Positions 42,516 through 51,212 of a stretch of 64,000 bases of DNA are shown here, piece by piece. The notes beneath the pieces were generated by a model, which worked only from the letters and a program-made list of their open reading frames with translations, was not told where the DNA came from and made no database searches. The position numbers were made by a program, and so were the translations under genes. The stretch's first letter is position 1, and every line of letters begins with the position of its first letter. This DNA comes from an uncultured Spirochaetales bacterium (GTDB lineage Bacteria > Spirochaetota > Spirochaetia > Sphaerochaetales > Sphaerochaetaceae): positions 101,985 through 165,984 of the forward strand of contig CALXXN010000004.1 in the NCBI GenBank assembly GCA_944392695.1. The letters run 5' to 3'.

Positions 42516-44735
42516 TTGAAGAAGAGACTGATCACATCCGCACTGCCTTACGTCAACAACATACCGCACCTGGGGAACCTCTTGCAGGTCCTCTCAGCCG
42601 ATGTATTCGCCCGCTTCTGCCGCTCACGCGGCTATGAGACGCTCTATGTCTGCGGCACTGACGAGTACGGCACGGCCAGCGAGACAAGGGCCCTCCAGGA
42701 GGGCGTCAGCCCAAGAGAGCTGTGCGACCACTACCACAAGATCCATGCTGAGATCTACAAGTGGTTCAACATCTCTTTCGACCACTTCGGACGCACCAGC
42801 ACGCCACAGCAGACCGAGATCGTCCAGCACATCTTCAACGAGGTCGACAAGCATGGCTACATCACAGAGCGTGAGATGGAGCAGCTCTACTGCCCCAAGT
42901 GTGGCCGCTTCCTCGCGGACCGCTATGTCCATGGCACCTGCCCCCACTGTGGCAGTGAGAAGGCACGTGGTGACCAGTGCGACAGCTGCCAGAGCCTCCT
43001 CGACCCCACTGAGTTGATCGAGCCTCATTGCTCTGTCTGTGGTTCGACACCTGTCTTGAAGAAGACACGCCACCTTTATATCGACCTACCCAAGGCCTTG
43101 CCACTCCTGAAGGCATGGATCGACAAGGCCTCTGTCGAGGGCTTCTGGTCAAAGAACGCCGTCCAGGTGACACAGTCATGGATCCGTGACGGCCTCAAGG
43201 AACGTTGCATCACACGTGATTTGAAGTGGGGCATACCTGTCCCACGCCCGGGCTTCGAGGACAAGGTCTTCTATGTCTGGTTCGACGCCCCGATCGGCTA
43301 CATCTCGATCACGATGAACGCGGTCAAGGACTGGGAGTACTGGTGGAGGGATCCCGAGGGCACAGAGCTCTTCCAGTTCATCGGCAAGGACAACATCCCA
43401 TTCCACACGGTCATCTTCCCTGCAAGCCTGCTGGCCACTGGTGAGAAGTGGACGATGCTCCACCACATGTCCTCCACCGAGTATCTCAACTACGAGGGTG
43501 GCAAGTTCTCGAAGAGCGAGGGCATCGGAGTCTTCGGCAACGACGTCCAGGAGACCGGCATCCCTGCCGATGTCTGGCGTTTCTACATGTTCTACAACCG
43601 CCCTGAGAAGAGCGATGTCAACTTCACCTGGGACGAGTTCAGCGAGAAGGTCAATGGCGAGCTGATTGGCAACCTCTCGAACCTCGTCAACCGTACGTTG
43701 ACCTTCGTCAGCCGCTTCTATGATGGCGTCATCCCAGACGCCCCCTTCGACGAGGAGCTGGTCAAGGCCATCAGGGAGAAGGAAGAGGAGGTCACAAACC
43801 TCCTCGACAGGGCTGAGGAGCGTGACGCCCTGCGCACCATCTTCGCCCTGTGCGACATCGGCAACAGGGCCTTCCAGGCAGGTGAGCCCTGGAGGACACG
43901 CAAGGAAGACCCGGCTGCGGCAGCCACGCTCTTGAAGACGCTCAGCGCGATGATCCGCGATGTCGCGATCATGTGCGCCCCCTACATGCCTGAGACATCA
44001 GAACGCATCCTCTCCTTCTTCAACGAGGATGTGGGCAAGACCTGGTGCGACCTGGGCAAGTGGGATGACATCAAGAGTGTCGGTTCTGTCAGCCTGCTTT
44101 TCGAGAAGCTGGACAAGGACCGTGTGGCTGAGCTGAAGGCACGCTTCAGCGGCAGCCAGGAGGAGAGGGCCGCCAAGGGCCACGAGGAGAAGAAAATGGA
44201 AGAAAAGAACACAAGCGCAGCAGTCGAGGAGACCATCGCCCATCAGTTCGAGCGCCGTGTCACATTGAAGGTCTGCCGCATCACAGAAGTAGAGAAGCAC
44301 CCCAATGGTGACCTCTTGTACATCCTCCACCTGGATGATGGAACTGAGGATGGCAGGACAATCGTCTCGTCCATCGTGCCTTACTACAAGGCCGAGGAAC
44401 TCCAGGGCCGCCACATCGTGGTCGTCGCCAACCTCAAGCCCGCCAACTTCCGTGGTGTGAAGAGCATGGGCATGCTCCTTGCCGCGAGCGACCCGGATGC
44501 AGAGCCGCATTCGACCTGCGAGGTCCTCTTCGCTGATGACATCCCTGCTGGCACGGTGCTCCATGTCGAGGGCCAGGATGGTGTCGAGAAGGTCACGACC
44601 TACGTCAAGCCCGACCACTTCTTCGCCATGCCCCTCTACACGGAGGATGGTGTCCTGAAGGTCGATGGTGCCGCGATCACCGCTGATGGCAAGCCAGTCA
44701 AGGCCGCCAAGTACCTCAATGGACCAGTCGGTTGA
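42516..44735 (+). CDS. metG: Methionyl-tRNA synthetase with C-terminal tRNA-binding domain
   Basis: The protein has 739 residues from a TTG six bases after AGGAGG; an upstream in-frame extension to 42309 lies within the divergent hflK region. The HIGH-type motif is HLGN (18-21) and KFSKS is at 330-334. Four CxxC knuckles (126, 142, 155 and 172) mark the two-zinc MetRS type. The C-terminal 110 residues form an EMAP-II/Trbp111-like OB domain (VCRITEVEKHPNGDLLYILH) that aids dimerisation and tRNA binding. The 3' end overlaps the FemAB gene by 17 bases. Confidence 0.97.
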   Translation: MKKRLITSALPYVNNIPHLGNLLQVLSADVFARFCRSRGYETLYVCGTDEYGTASETRALQEGVSPRELCDHYHKIHAEIYKWFNISFDHFGRTSTPQQTEIVQHIFNEVDKHGYITEREMEQLYCPKCGRFLADRYVHGTCPHCGSEKARGDQCDSCQSLLDPTELIEPHCSVCGSTPVLKKTRHLYIDLPKALPLLKAWIDKASVEGFWSKNAVQVTQSWIRDGLKERCITRDLKWGIPVPRPGFEDKVFYVWFDAPIGYISITMNAVKDWEYWWRDPEGTELFQFIGKDNIPFHTVIFPASLLATGEKWTMLHHMSSTEYLNYEGGKFSKSEGIGVFGNDVQETGIPADVWRFYMFYNRPEKSDVNFTWDEFSEKVNGELIGNLSNLVNRTLTFVSRFYDGVIPDAPFDEELVKAIREKEEEVTNLLDRAEERDALRTIFALCDIGNRAFQAGEPWRTRKEDPAAAATLLKTLSAMIRDVAIMCAPYMPETSERILSFFNEDVGKTWCDLGKWDDIKSVGSVSLLFEKLDKDRVAELKARFSGSQEERAAKGHEEKKMEEKNTSAAVEETIAHQFERRVTLKVCRITEVEKHPNGDLLYILHLDDGTEDGRTIVSSIVPYYKAEELQGRHIVVVANLKPANFRGVKSMGMLLAASDPDAEPHSTCEVLFADDIPAGTVLHVEGQDGVEKVTTYVKPDHFFAMPLYTEDGVLKVDGAAITADGKPVKAAKYLNGPVG

Positions 44736-45681
44736 GCTGACACAGATAGCCCTTGATGAGCTCAAAGGAGGGAACCTCTTCCAGAGCGCTTACTGGGCAA
44801 GGATCAAGGAAGGGTCTTGGAAGGCCCTTCCTTTCCATTTCACATCCCCTGCCTGGTCGGGGGATGTTCTTGTACTTGTGCGTTCCTTCGCACCTGGCAT
44901 CAGCATGGCTTATGTGCCTTTCGCTTTCTCCCAAGATGCCACACAAAGCGCTGTGGAGGTTTTCTGCGAAGAGGTGGGGAAGTACCTGCCAAAATCAACA
45001 GTCCTCCTGCGCCTCGACCTGGACTGGCAGGTAAGTCCAATGAAGTCCACACCCAGGTTCATACCATGCAAAAGTTCAGTCCAACCCCTTGCGACCGTGC
45101 AGGTCGACCTCACCAGGCCCTTCGCTTTCAAGGACAGGGTGAAGCGCAACCTCAAGAAAGAACATTCAATCAGCATACAGACCTGGGAAGGTGACCAGGG
45201 GTCTTTCGATGAGTGGTACGACACTTACATCAAGACTGCGCAACGAGACCACTTCACCGCACGTCCCAAGGCCTACCTCCATTCCTTCTTCGATAAAGCG
45301 GATCAGGACACAGTACCTGTCCTCCACCTCGCATACGCCAATGGCTCAATCTGTGGAGGACTCCTCTCTGTGAGGTACAAGGGATGCGAGACCTATCTCT
45401 TTGGTTCCTCCATCCCCAATGATGGAAAAACCTCATGTGGTTACTCCCTCCAGGTCCAGACGATGATGGATGCCAGGGAAGCTGGCATGAAGACTTACGA
45501 CCTCTTTGGCATAGACGACTCAAGCGATGATGGACATCTCTCCTCGCTGACAACTTTCAAGACAGCCTTCGGGGGAGGAATCATCAAGCGTCCCATGACA
45601 ATGGATCATCTCATCCATCCAACCCGTGCCCATCTCTTCCGCTTCCTTGACCAGAAGAGGGTGGAGAAGGCCAGGGGTTGA
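44719..45681 (+). CDS. FemAB/FemX-type aminoacyltransferase-like protein
   Basis: The protein has 320 residues from an ATG at 44719 inside the end of metG. It is two-GNAT-domain, Fem-like: NLFQSAYWARIKEGSW at the start, FKDRVKRNLKKEHSI in the middle and DLFGIDDSSDDGHLSSLTTFKTAFGG near the end. Fem/MurM proteins add amino acids from aminoacyl-tRNA to the peptidoglycan cross-bridge, while other relatives modify proteins or lipids. Coupling to a tRNA synthetase gene fits tRNA-dependent transfer. Confidence 0.85.
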   Translation: MDQSVELTQIALDELKGGNLFQSAYWARIKEGSWKALPFHFTSPAWSGDVLVLVRSFAPGISMAYVPFAFSQDATQSAVEVFCEEVGKYLPKSTVLLRLDLDWQVSPMKSTPRFIPCKSSVQPLATVQVDLTRPFAFKDRVKRNLKKEHSISIQTWEGDQGSFDEWYDTYIKTAQRDHFTARPKAYLHSFFDKADQDTVPVLHLAYANGSICGGLLSVRYKGCETYLFGSSIPNDGKTSCGYSLQVQTMMDAREAGMKTYDLFGIDDSSDDGHLSSLTTFKTAFGGGIIKRPMTMDHLIHPTRAHLFRFLDQKRVEKARG

Positions 45682-45689
45682 TGCAAAGA

Positions 45690-45716
45690 GAGGGCCAGGC
45701 AATGAGCCCAGCCCTC
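45690..45716 (-). terminator. Hairpin between femAB-like and lipoprotein genes
   Basis: GAGGGC pairs with GCCCTC around an imperfect inner stem. On the minus strand TCTTTGC follows. It lies between convergent genes and may serve both. Confidence 0.6.
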
Positions 45717-45739
45717 ACTCAATCCATTTGAGTCATCAT

Positions 45740-46957
45740 TTACGGCATTGGAACATCTGGAGACAGGACCTTCTCCAGGATCTCAGGCCAGCGTGCATCT
45801 TTCTCTGAACGGGGAATCTTGATGTATTCTTCCAAGTACCAGTCGAATACATCACCTTCGCTGGGATCTTCGGAAAGCTCTGGATAGGCGTCATATATGG
45901 CTTCAGGATAGTAGAGGTAGTAGTTGTATGGCCTTCCATTTCCAAAGTGGCGGAAAGAGTTCATGTACACGAGACGGAAATCTTCCGCCCCGAAGTCAAC
46001 TTTCACATTCATGCCTATGATTGGGTGTTCATCCAGTTGTTGGTCCAGCAGGGAAGGGTCGATCTCAACTTCCTTTGGATATGTTCCATCCCAACCTTTG
46101 AGACCTGTCCCATTCATTTCCAAAGCGGTCCTGAATACAAGAGCCCAGTTCTCAGAAGGTGCGTTCAAACCCAATTCCATATGTGTCTTCACATACCATT
46201 CAAAGGGATTGTTGATTGCCACCCCTCCACCTGGATAGCCTGCCAGATGGTACATGTAGCACAGTGTCTGTGGGCACGTGAGCATGTAGTTGTAGGTGAA
46301 GCCATCTTCTGTCACAGGAACAGGGGAGGACGTCAACTCGAAGGTGTTTTCGTAAGAGTAGTCTATCAAGACACCTTTGACAGGGCGTGCAGCCAGCTGC
46401 GCATCCAGGTCTTCAAGATTGACAACCGTCCACTCGGATTCAACGAAATCAGAAGCATCAGGCATGGGAAGTTCATCTTGTCCAATCAGGTAATTGAGTG
46501 CTGCATACCAGTTGTTCCTGATCTCGTTGATGCCCAGGTCAAAGTACTTCTCTGCATACCACCAGAACGCATTACCAGAACCTGCATCTGCGACTTCTCC
46601 CGTCTTTCCAAATTCATCCAGTATTATTGGAGGACAGTAGAGCACATAGTTGTATTTCCCCTGATATCCATCTCCGCGGTAATTCAGGTAGAACGTCATT
46701 TCGTCATAGCCATAGTCTTCTGCAGCCTCGTACTTGAGCAGGACATCCTTGATTGGTTCTCCAGCCCTGTCCACATCAATAACACGTGCTACAACAGTTG
46801 TCCCTTCCTCGATGGTGTCGACATCGCTGACGACACGTAGGACGCTTGGAGTCTGTGGTGTCTCTGGATTATCAGGAATGCTTTCATTAGGCGAGTTGCT
46901 GCATGCGCAAAGCATGAGGGCCATCAATACAGCCACGATGATAGGAATATGTTTCAT
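45740..46957 (-). CDS. Phase-variable lipoprotein candidate 1, triple-repeat
   Basis: The protein has 405 residues from the ATG at 46957, with GGAGG seven bases upstream. A signal peptide ends in the lipobox LCAC (Cys 19). The mature part is three copies of a module of about 120 residues. Each has a YNY strand (102-104, 222-224, 344-346) followed about 29 residues later by F-x-W-Y (131-134, 252-255, 371-374), and modules 2 and 3 begin with an LxxQL helix. I know no family with this pattern. It is a paralogue of the gene at 47097. A G10 tract lies in its 5' leader, where a promoter spacer would be. Base composition is lower in GC than the core genes. A surface role is inferred. Confidence 0.75.
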   Translation of the reverse strand: MKHIPIIVAVLMALMLCACSNSPNESIPDNPETPQTPSVLRVVSDVDTIEEGTTVVARVIDVDRAGEPIKDVLLKYEAAEDYGYDEMTFYLNYRGDGYQGKYNYVLYCPPIILDEFGKTGEVADAGSGNAFWWYAEKYFDLGINEIRNNWYAALNYLIGQDELPMPDASDFVESEWTVVNLEDLDAQLAARPVKGVLIDYSYENTFELTSSPVPVTEDGFTYNYMLTCPQTLCYMYHLAGYPGGGVAINNPFEWYVKTHMELGLNAPSENWALVFRTALEMNGTGLKGWDGTYPKEVEIDPSLLDQQLDEHPIIGMNVKVDFGAEDFRLVYMNSFRHFGNGRPYNYYLYYPEAIYDAYPELSEDPSEGDVFDWYLEEYIKIPRSEKDARWPEILEKVLSPDVPMP

Positions 46958-47008
46958 AAGCCTTCCTCCACACATTGCACTCTCATGATATACCTATCGG
47001 GGGGGGGG
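46957..47008. repeat. Leader repeat copy 1, containing a G10 tract
   Basis: This 52-base block before lipoprotein 1 is almost identical to the block at 48338-48386. It contains the ribosome site, the -10-like box and a run of ten G (46999-47008; C on the coding strand). Similarity ends at the outer edge of the homopolymer. Confidence 0.85.
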
Positions 47009-47014
47009 AAGCAA
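46987..47014 (-). promoter_or_regulatory. Candidate phase-variable promoter, copy 1
   Basis: On the coding strand a TTGCTT -35-like element (47014-47009) is followed by C10 plus six bases and then TATATC (46992-46987). The spacer is 16 bases with the present tract length. Changes in the tract would move the two boxes relative to each other. The -35 match is weak. Confidence 0.4.
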
Positions 47015-47040
47015 TCATTACTAACGAGGTAAATTGAAAG

Positions 47041-47066
47041 AGGATATGGAGGTACCACCATATCCT
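47041..47066 (-). terminator. Terminator of lipoprotein 2
   Basis: The stem AGGATATGG/CCATATCCT encloses an 8-base loop. On the minus strand CTTTCAATTT follows. Confidence 0.7.
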
Positions 47067-47096
47067 CCTTGCTCTTCAAGGTGTTGTGGCAATCAT

Positions 47097-48338
47097 TCAC
47101 ACACCTGGTATCTGGACATCTGAAGACAGGACTTTTTCGAACAATGCTTCCCAATTTGCTTTGATTTCATCTTGGGTCATATGGAGATATTCTTCCGCAT
47201 ACCACCAGAAGGCATTACCAGTACCGTCTTTGCCTGTCTCTTGCTTGAAAGCATCAAGTATTGAGCTTGGATAGAGGAGGAGATAGTTGTAGGCATCGCC
47301 ATCTCCATTGAACATGACCGTCCCTTCATGGAGCAATTTGAAAGCATCACCAGCAGCATTTACTATGACACCCATCACAGGGTATTCCTCGAGCTGTGCC
47401 TGGAGCTGGTCTGAAGTGACCTCTGTCTCTTCTGATTCCCCGATGTCGAAACCAGGAGGCGTGCCTGCATTCAATGAAAGCAGCTTTGCGAATACTTCCT
47501 TCCAGTCCTCTACTGAGGTGCCATCCAATGTAACGTTCAAATCAAGATGTGTGCTGAGGTACCATTCCAATGGATCCAGCATGTCTTCCAGACCAGGACA
47601 TCCTGCTAGATAGTAAAGGTCGCATACCGTGTAGCGGCATGTAAGCACATAGTTGTATTCACTATTGTTGTCAGTCTGGACTTCATCCGTGGCTTTCAAG
47701 GTGAAGTGCTCACTAGGCCAGAACTCATAGTCCACCTTCACTCCAACAATGGGTCTTGTCTTAAGTTGTTCTTCAAGATCCTCAAGCCGGATGCCATCCC
47801 AGTCAGCACCTGGGAAATCGGCTGCATCTGGTACGGGAAGCTTATCTGCGTGTTCCAGCATGTAGGTGAGTGTCGGATACCAATCAGCTGTTACAGATTC
47901 ATAGCTCAACCCAAGATAGTAACCAGCGTACCACCAGAAAGCCTTGCCTTGCTGGTGATTGGCCTCCTGTCCCGTCCTGCCGTACTCAGTGAGTATGATC
48001 TGGGGAACATAGAGGGTATAGTTGTATTTTTTACCGTCACCATTGTCAGCTGTCTTGCCATCACCTTCATACTTCAAATAGAAGGTGCTTTCATCAAGCC
48101 CCATGTCATCCTGGTCACCGTATTTGATGATTACCCCTACAATCGGATCGCCGACACCATCAGCATCTATGACCCTTGCAGTTGGAGTGCTCACTCCTTC
48201 TTGCTGGATGCTTTTGACTTCGCTGACGAGGCGGAGTGAGCCTATTGGTGCATTCGGAATATCTTCATTGGGCGAGTTGCTGCATGAGCAAAGCACGAGA
48301 GCCATCAAGACAGCCACAATGACAGGAATACGTTTCAT
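47097..48338 (-). CDS. Phase-variable lipoprotein candidate 2, triple-repeat
   Basis: The protein has 413 residues from the ATG at 48338, with GGAGG seven bases upstream. The signal peptide is nearly identical to that of lipoprotein 1 and ends in the lipobox LCSC. The mature region has the same three-module layout, with YNYTLYVP, YNYVLTCR and YNYLLLYP each followed by a WWY or EWY turn. Outside the motifs it has diverged strongly from lipoprotein 1, as expected for surface antigens. Its leader carries a G7 tract rather than G10. Function unknown. Confidence 0.75.
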   Translation of the reverse strand: MKRIPVIVAVLMALVLCSCSNSPNEDIPNAPIGSLRLVSEVKSIQQEGVSTPTARVIDADGVGDPIVGVIIKYGDQDDMGLDESTFYLKYEGDGKTADNGDGKKYNYTLYVPQIILTEYGRTGQEANHQQGKAFWWYAGYYLGLSYESVTADWYPTLTYMLEHADKLPVPDAADFPGADWDGIRLEDLEEQLKTRPIVGVKVDYEFWPSEHFTLKATDEVQTDNNSEYNYVLTCRYTVCDLYYLAGCPGLEDMLDPLEWYLSTHLDLNVTLDGTSVEDWKEVFAKLLSLNAGTPPGFDIGESEETEVTSDQLQAQLEEYPVMGVIVNAAGDAFKLLHEGTVMFNGDGDAYNYLLLYPSSILDAFKQETGKDGTGNAFWWYAEEYLHMTQDEIKANWEALFEKVLSSDVQIPGV

Positions 48339-48386
48339 AAGCCTTCCTCCACACATTGCACTCTCATGGTATACCTATCGGGGGGG
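48338..48386. repeat. Leader repeat copy 2, containing a G7 tract
   Basis: This block is nearly identical to 46957-47008 but has seven G (48380-48386) instead of ten. The -10-like box reads TATACC (48373-48368 on the coding strand). The base pattern beyond the tract differs from copy 1. Confidence 0.85.
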
Positions 48387-48493
48387 GACAAGTCCTTGCT
48401 GTTGAGAAAATTGTGCGTACATTTGCTCATTCTTGTTGATTTGATGAATTTGGCCCAGTAAGATTGGACTGCAGAATTAAAATAATACAAATA

Positions 48494-48525
48494 TTGACAG
48501 GAAAAAAAAATAGCTTACTTATTGT
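48494..48525 (+). promoter_or_regulatory. Candidate promoter of lipoprotein 3 with an A9 spacer tract
   Basis: A perfect TTGACA (48494-48499) is followed by GG, nine A (48502-48510) and then TATTGT at a 20-base spacing. A six-G tract (48532-48537) lies just downstream. The spacer is longer than optimal, so loss of two or three A would improve it. Confidence 0.4.
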
Positions 48526-48598
48526 GGTGGCGGGGGGATATTGTTGCCATATATGATGACATGTTCAACCTCTGTCAATTTTGCAAAAGGGGTATGAA

Positions 48599-49603
48599 AT
48601 GAAAAGACTTGCCATTGCTGTATTGTCTATCATGTCTGTCTTGATGCTGTTCTCTTGTGATGGGAACGTATCAAATCCAGGAACAGGTCCAGAAGAACCA
48701 ACGTTCATCAAACCAACTGAACCTGCTGAAGTTCCTGAGTATGACCCATCCATGGGTGGTGAGGAATTGAGTGGGGCAGCGCTTGATGCTTTCGAAGCTG
48801 CTGTGAAGTATCTGTCGTATTCAGACACCTTCATTGATAACAAGTTGGAAGCGAATGAGACTCCTGCAACAGGAACAGTTTTCGATGGAGCATTCAAGTT
48901 CGAGTATTCTGACAATTGGCCAGACAATTATCAGAAAGTTGAGCAAGTGAACGATTATGTCCATAGCTACAATGGATATGAGTTGGCCATTTCAAACGGT
49001 GTATTTGATTTTTACTACGAGGCATATGGCTATTCATTTGATTTCATATATCAAGATGCAAATTACAAGTGCTCTTATGAGGATGGCATAGGCATAGTCG
49101 TAACAGATGAAGATGGAACAACGGTGTCTGATAATAACCTTATAAGTGCTTGTGCTAATTTCGCTAGTGGATTGAACAGTGCGATAAACACATATCGGGA
49201 AAATGCATTTCTTGAGAAGGTTGTACCTGGAGCCGAGTTTGAACCATTGAAAGGACAGAGTGTCGTGATCAAGGAGTATTCCAAGATTGGTTCTCTCAGG
49301 CAACTGCTTAGGGCGTTCAAGAACTCGAATTTCATTGGTATTGGAAGTGAACCATACAAGTTTTCTTCTAACGGCATCTTGACGACATACAGCAACTATG
49401 ATGCTTACCACTACGAGTACTATGGACCAATCAATCTTGTTTCCACGCTTGACCAGTCCACATATGACATCGTGCTCAATATCAACGTGACTAATACGGG
49501 TAACTCGACATTCAAGGCTACAGCAGGATCCTATGTGTCCATAAATGGAAGCGTTTATGATATCGCAGGCTACGATAACTGGGCTGACATCCTTAACTGG
49601 TGA
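48599..49603 (+). CDS. Lipoprotein of unknown function
   Basis: The protein has 334 residues from the ATG at 48599, with AAAAGGGG upstream. The signal peptide ends in the spirochaetal-type lipobox LFSC (Cys about 19). The mature protein is rich in Tyr, Asn and Ser (for example YHYEYYGPI, FDFYYEAYGYSF) and predicted mainly beta. It does not show the YNY/WWY modules of its neighbours. Codon use is clearly more AT-rich than the surrounding core genes, which suggests acquisition or relaxed selection. Confidence 0.7.
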   Translation: MKRLAIAVLSIMSVLMLFSCDGNVSNPGTGPEEPTFIKPTEPAEVPEYDPSMGGEELSGAALDAFEAAVKYLSYSDTFIDNKLEANETPATGTVFDGAFKFEYSDNWPDNYQKVEQVNDYVHSYNGYELAISNGVFDFYYEAYGYSFDFIYQDANYKCSYEDGIGIVVTDEDGTTVSDNNLISACANFASGLNSAINTYRENAFLEKVVPGAEFEPLKGQSVVIKEYSKIGSLRQLLRAFKNSNFIGIGSEPYKFSSNGILTTYSNYDAYHYEYYGPINLVSTLDQSTYDIVLNINVTNTGNSTFKATAGSYVSINGSVYDIAGYDNWADILNW

Positions 49604-49611
49604 CACGAATG

Positions 49612-49632
49612 TGATACAGCCATGTCTGTATC
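49612..49632 (+). terminator. First hairpin after lipoprotein 3
   Basis: GATACAG pairs with CTGTATC around a 7-base loop, eight bases after the stop codon. No T-run follows. Confidence 0.45.
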
Positions 49633-49640
49633 ATGAATGA

Positions 49641-49695
49641 AAGGCAGGCACCCTTGCTGCTGTCAGAAATGACATGAGCGGGGTGCTTCCTTTTT
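49641..49695 (+). terminator. Second hairpin after lipoprotein 3, with T-run
   Basis: GCACCC (49648-49653) pairs with GGGTGC (49681-49686), with flanking AAGG/CCTT-type pairing and an inner hairpin. TTTTT follows at 49691-49695. Confidence 0.65.
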
Positions 49696-49726
49696 GTTGG
49701 TTGTGAGTGATTGGTTTGTGCTTTGC

Positions 49727-51085
49727 TTATGACAAGGGAAAGCTCTTCAGTCCTGAGTCCTTGGCCATGTAGATGCGCACCAGGGCTTTGAACTGGTTGC
49801 CACGGTCGGATTCGTTCTTGAAGAGTTCGAAGGAGGCGGCGCCTGGAGATAGGAGGACGCATTGGACTTGTTTGAACTCGTCCCTTTTGGCCTCTGCTTC
49901 CTTCACTGCTGAGTTGAAGGCTTCCTTCATTGTCTTGAATGGACCATGGTAGGCAAGACCCTTCTTCTCAAGGAGGGGGATCAGGACTGACTGGGTGAAG
50001 GAACCATCAAGCAAGGTGATGCTCGCAGCATTTGAGAGCGCCTTTGCCATGCCCTGTGCCTTGAGGTTCTTGTCAGTGCCACCGCAGATCAGGTGCGTTG
50101 AGAGCGGGGCAATGCTGTTCATCGAGAAGGCGACGGCTTCTGCGATGGTCGCAGCGGAGTCGTTGACGAACATCAGGTCCTTGTAGAGGGCGACCTGCTC
50201 AAGGCGGTGTGGTATCCCCTTGTAGGATGAGAGGGCTTTCACGACATCCTTCTTGTGGAAGCCTATGAGCTTCAATGCGCTGTAGGCGCACTGGAGTTCC
50301 TTCTTCTTATCCTTGAATGGGTTGTTGTGACCAGGGAAGACATGGACGCGCTTCTTGAGCCCATAGGTGTGGCTGAGGAAGAAGTCCTTCTCTTTTTCTC
50401 CAACAAGGATCAGCCGGCAATGTGGTCCGAAGAGGCGCAACTTGTCATCGAAGTATTCCCTCATGCTGCCATAGCGGTTCTGGTGGTCTGCGTACTTGCT
50501 TGTCAGTATGGCGAGGTCGAAGTGCGGCAGCATGCCATTGAGTGCGACATAGGTGTCGTGGATCTGCCAGCTCGAGAGCTCGATGACGATGTACTCTGGA
50601 AGCTTCACCCCAGCTTGCGTGCGCTTCTCCAATTCATCGAGGATCGTGAACCCTGAGATCCCGATGTTTCCACACATCAAGGCCTCATGCCCCATGGCCA
50701 TGAGGCCATGCTGTATGGCGGCGACAGTGGTGCTCTTTCCCTTGGTCCCTGTCACGACGATCAGCTTGATGTCCCTTGCCGCGGGGTGGGTGAAGAGATA
50801 GGAGAAGTCGTTCGCCAGCCTCTTGGCAAGCGAGAGCTGTGGCATGGAGGAGGGGACTGCGGGGTTCTTGATGACGACATCGGCCCAGCGTATGTCATCA
50901 CGTGGGTCCGACCCGAAATGGCATTCGACACCAAGGGCCTCAAGTTCTGAAGGCACGCTTGAGAATGACTCGCGGGGTGCCGCGTCACTGACACGCACCT
51001 GGCAGCCTGGCCTGCCGGCGAAGTAGAGCGCGGCCGACCTTCCGCCCCCATTGTTGCCCAGTCCGAGCACAAGTACCTTTTCCAA
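49727..51085 (-). CDS. murD: UDP-N-acetylmuramoylalanine--D-glutamate ligase MurD
   Basis: This 452-residue Mur ligase adds D-Glu to UDP-MurNAc-Ala. The N-terminal Rossmann part (LVLGLGNNGGGRSAALYF) is followed by the ATP loop VTGTKGKSTTVAA and GNIGISG. The catalytic ELSSWQIHD, HRLEQVALYKDLMFVNDSAAT (here FVNDSAAT in place of FINDSKAT) and LSPGAASFELFKNESDRG complete the MurD set. It starts at a TTG with AAGGGGG upstream. It is separated from the other mur gene (11623). Confidence 0.95.
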   Translation of the reverse strand: MEKVLVLGLGNNGGGRSAALYFAGRPGCQVRVSDAAPRESFSSVPSELEALGVECHFGSDPRDDIRWADVVIKNPAVPSSMPQLSLAKRLANDFSYLFTHPAARDIKLIVVTGTKGKSTTVAAIQHGLMAMGHEALMCGNIGISGFTILDELEKRTQAGVKLPEYIVIELSSWQIHDTYVALNGMLPHFDLAILTSKYADHQNRYGSMREYFDDKLRLFGPHCRLILVGEKEKDFFLSHTYGLKKRVHVFPGHNNPFKDKKKELQCAYSALKLIGFHKKDVVKALSSYKGIPHRLEQVALYKDLMFVNDSAATIAEAVAFSMNSIAPLSTHLICGGTDKNLKAQGMAKALSNAASITLLDGSFTQSVLIPLLEKKGLAYHGPFKTMKEAFNSAVKEAEAKRDEFKQVQCVLLSPGAASFELFKNESDRGNQFKALVRIYMAKDSGLKSFPLS

Positions 51086-51196
51086 TCAGTTTCCCCCTTG
51101 CTAAAGGATAATGCGATCGGGCCTGTATGACGAGGGGTGATTGTGAGTCCGAGTGCGATTTGGTTGATAATGACTAGGCAAACGACAAGTCCATGC

Positions 51197-51202
51197 TATG
51201 AT
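51197..51202 (+). promoter_or_regulatory. Extended -10 promoter before the riboswitch-like RNA
   Basis: TATGAT is preceded by TGC, giving an extended -10 element. Transcription would start at about 51209, directly before the aptamer at 51213. No clear -35 is seen, as is common for extended -10 promoters. Confidence 0.55.
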
Positions 51203-51212
51203 TGTAGTGAAA

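Noticed and set aside
47706..48239. A 177-codon plus-strand frame
   Set aside because: It is antisense to lipoprotein 2, which has a signal peptide, lipobox and paralogue.
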